A DNA stretch of 64,000 nt, from positions 4,806,001 to 4,870,000 of the forward strand of contig NZ_LT629791.1 of the NCBI RefSeq assembly GCF_900105925.1. Direction: 5' to 3'. A model generated the notes under the pieces. The model did no database searches and was not told where the DNA came from. It saw only the letters and a program-made list of their open reading frames with translations. Shown here in pieces: positions 59,182-64,000 of this stretch; positions within the stretch are counted from its first letter, which is position 1, and each line of letters opens with the position of its first letter. Source of the DNA: Jiangella alkaliphila (lineage in GTDB: Bacteria; Actinomycetota; Actinomycetes; Jiangellales; Jiangellaceae). Position numbers and translations under genes: made by a program.

Positions 59182-60437
59182 TCAGCGGGCGGCGCCGCCT
59201 CGGCGCTTGTTCCAGATGTCGAACGCGACCGCGAGCATGAGCACCAGGCCCTTCACGACCGACTGCACCGACTGGTCGACGCCCATGAGCTGCATGCCGT
59301 TGCTCATGACGGCCATGATCAGGCCGCCGACCATCGCGCCGACGACGGTGCCGACGCCACCCGTCACCGCCGCGCCGCCGATGAACGCCGCCGCGATGGC
59401 GTCCAGCTCGAACATCGTCCCGGCGCCTGGCTGGGCGCCGTTGGACCGGGACGAGTAGATGACGCCGGCGACGCCGGACAGGAAGCCCATGTTGACGAAG
59501 ATCCAGAAGTTCACCGCCCGCACCCGCACGCCGGACAGCAGCGCCGCGGACAGGTTGCCGCCGATCGCGTAGACCTGCCGGCCGAACACCGTCTGCTTGG
59601 TGACGACGGCGTACGCGATGACCAGCACGCCGAGGATGATCAGCACGATCGGCAGGCCGCGGGCGTGCGCGAGCTGCCAGGCGAAATACATGACGACGGC
59701 GCCGACGGCCAGCACGCGGGCGACGAACAGCGGGAACGACTCCACCGGCTGGCGGTAGCGGATCCGCGCGACGCGCGTGCGGAACCCGCTGACGGCGTAG
59801 CCGGCCACCGCGAACGCACCGATGAACAGCGTGAACGCGTCGTAGCCCTGCCCGCCGAACAGGCCGTTGAGGAAGCCGCTGGCGACCCGCTGGTACTCCG
59901 AGGGGAACGGCGACAGCGAGATGTTGTCCAGCACCTGGAGGGTCAGACCGCGGAACAGCAGCATGCCGGCCAGCGTCACGATGAACGCCGGGATGCCGAC
60001 GTAGGCGACCCAGAACCCGTGCCAGGCGCCGACGGCGAGGCCGACCAGCAGCGCGGCCAGGATGCCGATCCACCACGCGTAGCCCTGCTCGATCACCAGC
60101 ACCGCCGACACCGCGCCGGTCAGGGCCACCACCGACCCGACGGACAGGTCGATGTGCCCGGCGATGATGACGATCACCATCCCGATGGCCAGCACCAGGA
60201 TGTAGGAGTACTGCAGCACGATGTTGGTGATGTTGCCGGGGCTGAGCAGCACGCCGTCGGTCAGGATCGCGAACAGCGCGACGATCACCACGAACGCGAC
60301 GTAGATGCCGCTCTGGCGCACGTTGCGGGTCACCAGCGTGCGCAGGTTGCTGGTGCCGGTGTGCAGGGCGGCGGCCTGGGCGCTCTCCGGCTCGGCGCGG
60401 TCGCCGCGCTCGCCGGCCGGCGGCCGCTGGGTGCTCG

Positions 60438-60441
<4 letters not shown>
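59182..60441 (-). CDS. Monosaccharide ABC permease (GguB/XylH-type)
   Basis: This 419-residue protein has about ten membrane segments, [21 protein letters not shown], and a C-terminal [26 protein letters not shown] typical of CUT2 permeases. It is part of a three-gene ChvE-GguA-GguB-like importer for arabinose, galactose or xylose. It overlaps the ATPase gene by ATGA. Confidence 0.92.
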
Positions 60442-61979
<1,538 letters not shown>

Positions 61980-61989
61980 CGCCGCGCCC

Positions 61990-63129
61990 TCACCCGTCCG
62001 TCTGGCCGGCGGCGACCTCCTCGGCCGTGTAGTAGCCGGAGTCGACGAGGATCGGCGCGATGTCGTCGGCATACACGGTCTCGACCGGCAGCAGGTACGA
62101 CGGGACCACCTTGACGCCGTTGTCGTACGTCTCGGTGTCGTTGGCCTCGGGCTCCTCGCCGGCCAGGAACGCCTCCGCCGCGGCGACGGCCTGCTCGGCC
62201 AGCAGCCGGGTGTCCTTGAAGATGGTGGAGTTCTGCACGCCGTCGGCGATCAGCTTCACCGACGCGATCTCCGCGTCCTGTCCCGTCACCACCGCCATCG
62301 GGCTCGCGGCGGCGCCATAGCCGGCGTTCTGCAGCGCCGTGATGATGCCGCGCGACAGCCCGTCGAACGGCGACAGCACGCCGTCGACCCGCGAGCCGTC
62401 GCTGTAGCTGGCCGTCAGCAGGTCCTCCATGCGCCGCTGCGCGGTCTCCTGCTGCCAGCGCAGAATGGCGACCTGCTCGATGTCGAGCTGGCCGGACTTC
62501 ACCACCAGCGAGCCGTCGTCGATGAACGGCTGCAAGGTGTCCATCGCGCCGTCGAAGAAGAAGTGCGCGTTGTTGTCGTCCAGCGAACCGGCGAACAACT
62601 CGATGTTGAACGGCCCGGCCGCGTCGCCCGGCTGCCCGTCGGCGGTCTGCAGGCCCAGCCCGGTGAGCAGCGCCTCGGCCTGGGCGACGCCGACGCGGTA
62701 GTTGTCGAAGCTGACGTAGAAGTCGACGTTCTCGCTGTCGCGGATCAGCCGGTCGTAGGCGATGACCGGGATGTCGGCGTCGGCGGCCGCCTGCAGCTGG
62801 CTGCTCAGCGCCGTGCCGTCGATGGCGGCGATGATCAGGACGTCCGCGCCCTGGGTGATCATCTGGTCCACCTGCTGCGACTGCGTCGGGATGTCGTCGT
62901 TCGCGTACTGCAGGTCGACCTGGTAGCCCAGCTCCTCGAGCTGCTCCTCCACCGAGTCGCCGTCGGCGATCCACCGCTCCGACGTCTGGGTCGGCATCGA
63001 GACGCCGATCGTGCGCTCCTCCGGCGCCGCCGACCCGTCGTCCTCGCCGCCCGCGCCCTCACCGCCGCACGCCACCAGCGTCAGGGCCAGCAACGCGCCT
63101 CCGACCAGCGCTTTGACTCGTGTCTTCAC
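61990..63129 (-). CDS. chvE: Monosaccharide-binding lipoprotein (ChvE-like)
   Basis: The protein has 379 residues. A lipoprotein signal with LVAC (Cys 21) is followed by a periplasmic-binding fold: [58 protein letters not shown]. This resembles ChvE and other sugar-binding proteins of CUT2 systems. GGAGGGG precedes GTG 63129. A LacI-type palindrome sits 67-80 nt upstream. Confidence 0.92.
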   Translation of the reverse strand: MKTRVKALVGGALLALTLVACGGEGAGGEDDGSAAPEERTIGVSMPTQTSERWIADGDSVEEQLEELGYQVDLQYANDDIPTQSQQVDQMITQGADVLIIAAIDGTALSSQLQAAADADIPVIAYDRLIRDSENVDFYVSFDNYRVGVAQAEALLTGLGLQTADGQPGDAAGPFNIELFAGSLDDNNAHFFFDGAMDTLQPFIDDGSLVVKSGQLDIEQVAILRWQQETAQRRMEDLLTASYSDGSRVDGVLSPFDGLSRGIITALQNAGYGAAASPMAVVTGQDAEIASVKLIADGVQNSTIFKDTRLLAEQAVAAAEAFLAGEEPEANDTETYDNGVKVVPSYLLPVETVYADDIAPILVDSGYYTAEEVAAGQTDG

Positions 63130-63195
63130 TAGGCCCCTCCCTTGCGGAAACGGGCCGCTCGACCCGTCAATGGATCACGTCCGGAATATGCCGTT

Positions 63196-63209
63196 TGTGA
63201 ACGTTAACA
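63196..63209. promoter_or_regulatory. LacI-type operator for the ChvE-like operon
   Basis: TGTGAACGTTAACA is a 14-bp dyad (12 of 14 positions symmetric) centred on the CG typical of LacI-family sites. It differs from the CTTACAACGTTGTAAG operators, so a different regulator is likely; none is adjacent in the window. Confidence 0.65.
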
Positions 63210-63337
63210 GCAGTTTCGCGACAGGGCTGTCACGATCCGATAACAGGCTTGTCGGAAGTGGTTCGGACCTCCCGTGAGTCGAATTTCACACGTCGCCGGC
63301 GCAGCCCCGGCGGGCGGTTGTATCTAGGGTCGGCCTC

Positions 63338-64000
63338 ATGCCGGCCGCGCGCGGTGCCGCCGCGGCCGAGCCGCCGCCGGGCGGGTACCGACGGGGCTCG
63401 GCCGGCTACCGGCGGGCCAGTGCGGCGGCCTTCCTCGCCGGCGCCGGCACGTTCGCCCTGCTGTACGGGGCACAGGCGCTGCTCCCCCAGCTCTCCGACG
63501 CGTTCGACGTCTCGGCCGCGACCGCCAGCCTGGCGCTGTCCGCGGCGACGGGCGCGATCGCGGTGTCGCTGCTGCCGATGAGTGCGGCGTCGGCGCGGTG
63601 GGGCACGTCGCGGGTCATCACGGTGTCGCTGGCTGCTGCGACGGTGCTCGCCCTGCTGGTGCCGCTGGCGCCGTCGTTCCCGGTGCTGCTGGTGCTGCGG
63701 GCGGCGCAAGGTGTCGCGATGGCGGGCGTGCCCGCGCTGGCGATCGCCTACCTCGGGCGCATCATCCACCCGTCCGCGCTGGGCGGCGCCGTCGGGCTGC
63801 TCGTCGCCGGCAACACGATGGGCGGGCTGTCCGGGCGGCTCATCGCCGCGGCGGTATCGGACCTGCTCGGCTGGCGGCCCGCGTTCGCCGTCACGGCGGT
63901 GTTCGCGACGGCCTGCCTGGCGGCGTTCTGGTGGCTGCTGCCGACCCGCGAGACCGGCCCCGAGACCGGCCCCGAGACCGGCCGCGAGCGGCGGCGCGGC
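63338..64000 (+). CDS. MFS transporter (3' part missing)
   Basis: The first 221 codons lie in the window and the frame is open to the edge. About six membrane segments are present, with ALLYGAQALLPQLSDAFDVS, LRAAQGVAMAGVPALAIAYL and GNTMGGLSGRL, typical of the YnfM/AraJ-like MFS group. ATG 63338 is 7 nt after TAGGGT (63325-63330), so it is leaderless. Near the edge a loop has three tandem ETGP units. Confidence 0.85.
   Translation, partial: MPAARGAAAAEPPPGGYRRGSAGYRRASAAAFLAGAGTFALLYGAQALLPQLSDAFDVSAATASLALSAATGAIAVSLLPMSAASARWGTSRVITVSLAAATVLALLVPLAPSFPVLLVLRAAQGVAMAGVPALAIAYLGRIIHPSALGGAVGLLVAGNTMGGLSGRLIAAAVSDLLGWRPAFAVTAVFATACLAAFWWLLPTRETGPETGPETGRERRRG

Noticed and set aside
63950-64000. 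Tandem GAGACCGGCCCC repeat as a minisatellite
   Set aside because: Only three units in frame within a loop of the MFS protein at the window edge; too short to interpret.

Overview
The window is GC-rich actinobacterial chromosome. The signs are strong G/C third-position bias, a mycobacterial-type DevR/DevS pair, a mycofactocin-type SDR, and many leaderless genes. The genus cannot be fixed from the sequence; a soil or rhizosphere actinomycete is an inference. I saw no rRNA, tRNA, CRISPR array, integrase or transposase.

Region 1 (about 1-25 kb, plus 44-48 kb) is a stress or dormancy island. It holds a DevR-like response regulator, a DevS-like GAF-GAF histidine kinase that keeps the haem-ligand His, and P-type ATPases resembling CtpE and CtpF. 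It also holds two DUF7144 membrane proteins, a sulfatase with its formylglycine-generating enzyme, two SulP transporters, a GAP-family protein, two DUF6325 operons, a GH15 enzyme, two DUF1269 proteins, a CYTH protein, PPK2 and a large LuxR/MalT-type regulator. Nine copies of a 17-bp palindrome, TCACCC-N5-GGGTGA, sit in front of the first genes of these operons. In eight of the nine, a GAnnnT hexamer follows 22-23 nt after the palindrome. A DevR-type box (GGGAC-N4-GTCCC) between the first two genes shows the same spacing in both directions. I read this as an undescribed activator-controlled regulon of about 20 genes.

Region 2 (25-33.5 kb) is a metal and metalloid detoxification island. It contains an aquaglyceroporin, an FAD disulfide reductase, an ArsR-arsenate reductase fusion, a second arsenate reductase, a CmtR-like repressor with a cation transporter, an ArsO-like flavoprotein and an ArsR-acetyltransferase (ArsN-like) fusion. 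Each regulator has visible operator dyads. No Acr3/ArsB pump is present.

Region 3 (33-44 kb) is ordinary metabolism and regulation: aldo/keto reductase, metallo-hydrolase, alpha/beta hydrolase, GlxA-type regulator, NYN-domain protein, serine hydrolase, SDR, MFS, VOC, a 59-residue gene, a 5'-truncated gene and a metallophosphoesterase.

Region 4 (49.6-63 kb) is a plant-polysaccharide (arabinan) locus: GH51 arabinofuranosidase, a GH1-like enzyme, a complete ABC importer, a LacI regulator and a secreted GH93-like enzyme with lectin modules. Three CTTACAACGTTGTAAG-type operators tie these together. A second, ChvE/GguAB-like monosaccharide importer follows. The window ends inside an MFS gene.

Long intergenic hairpins of at least three sequence families punctuate the window. 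At least seventeen first genes have a -10 hexamer 5-7 nt before the start codon, meaning leaderless mRNAs.
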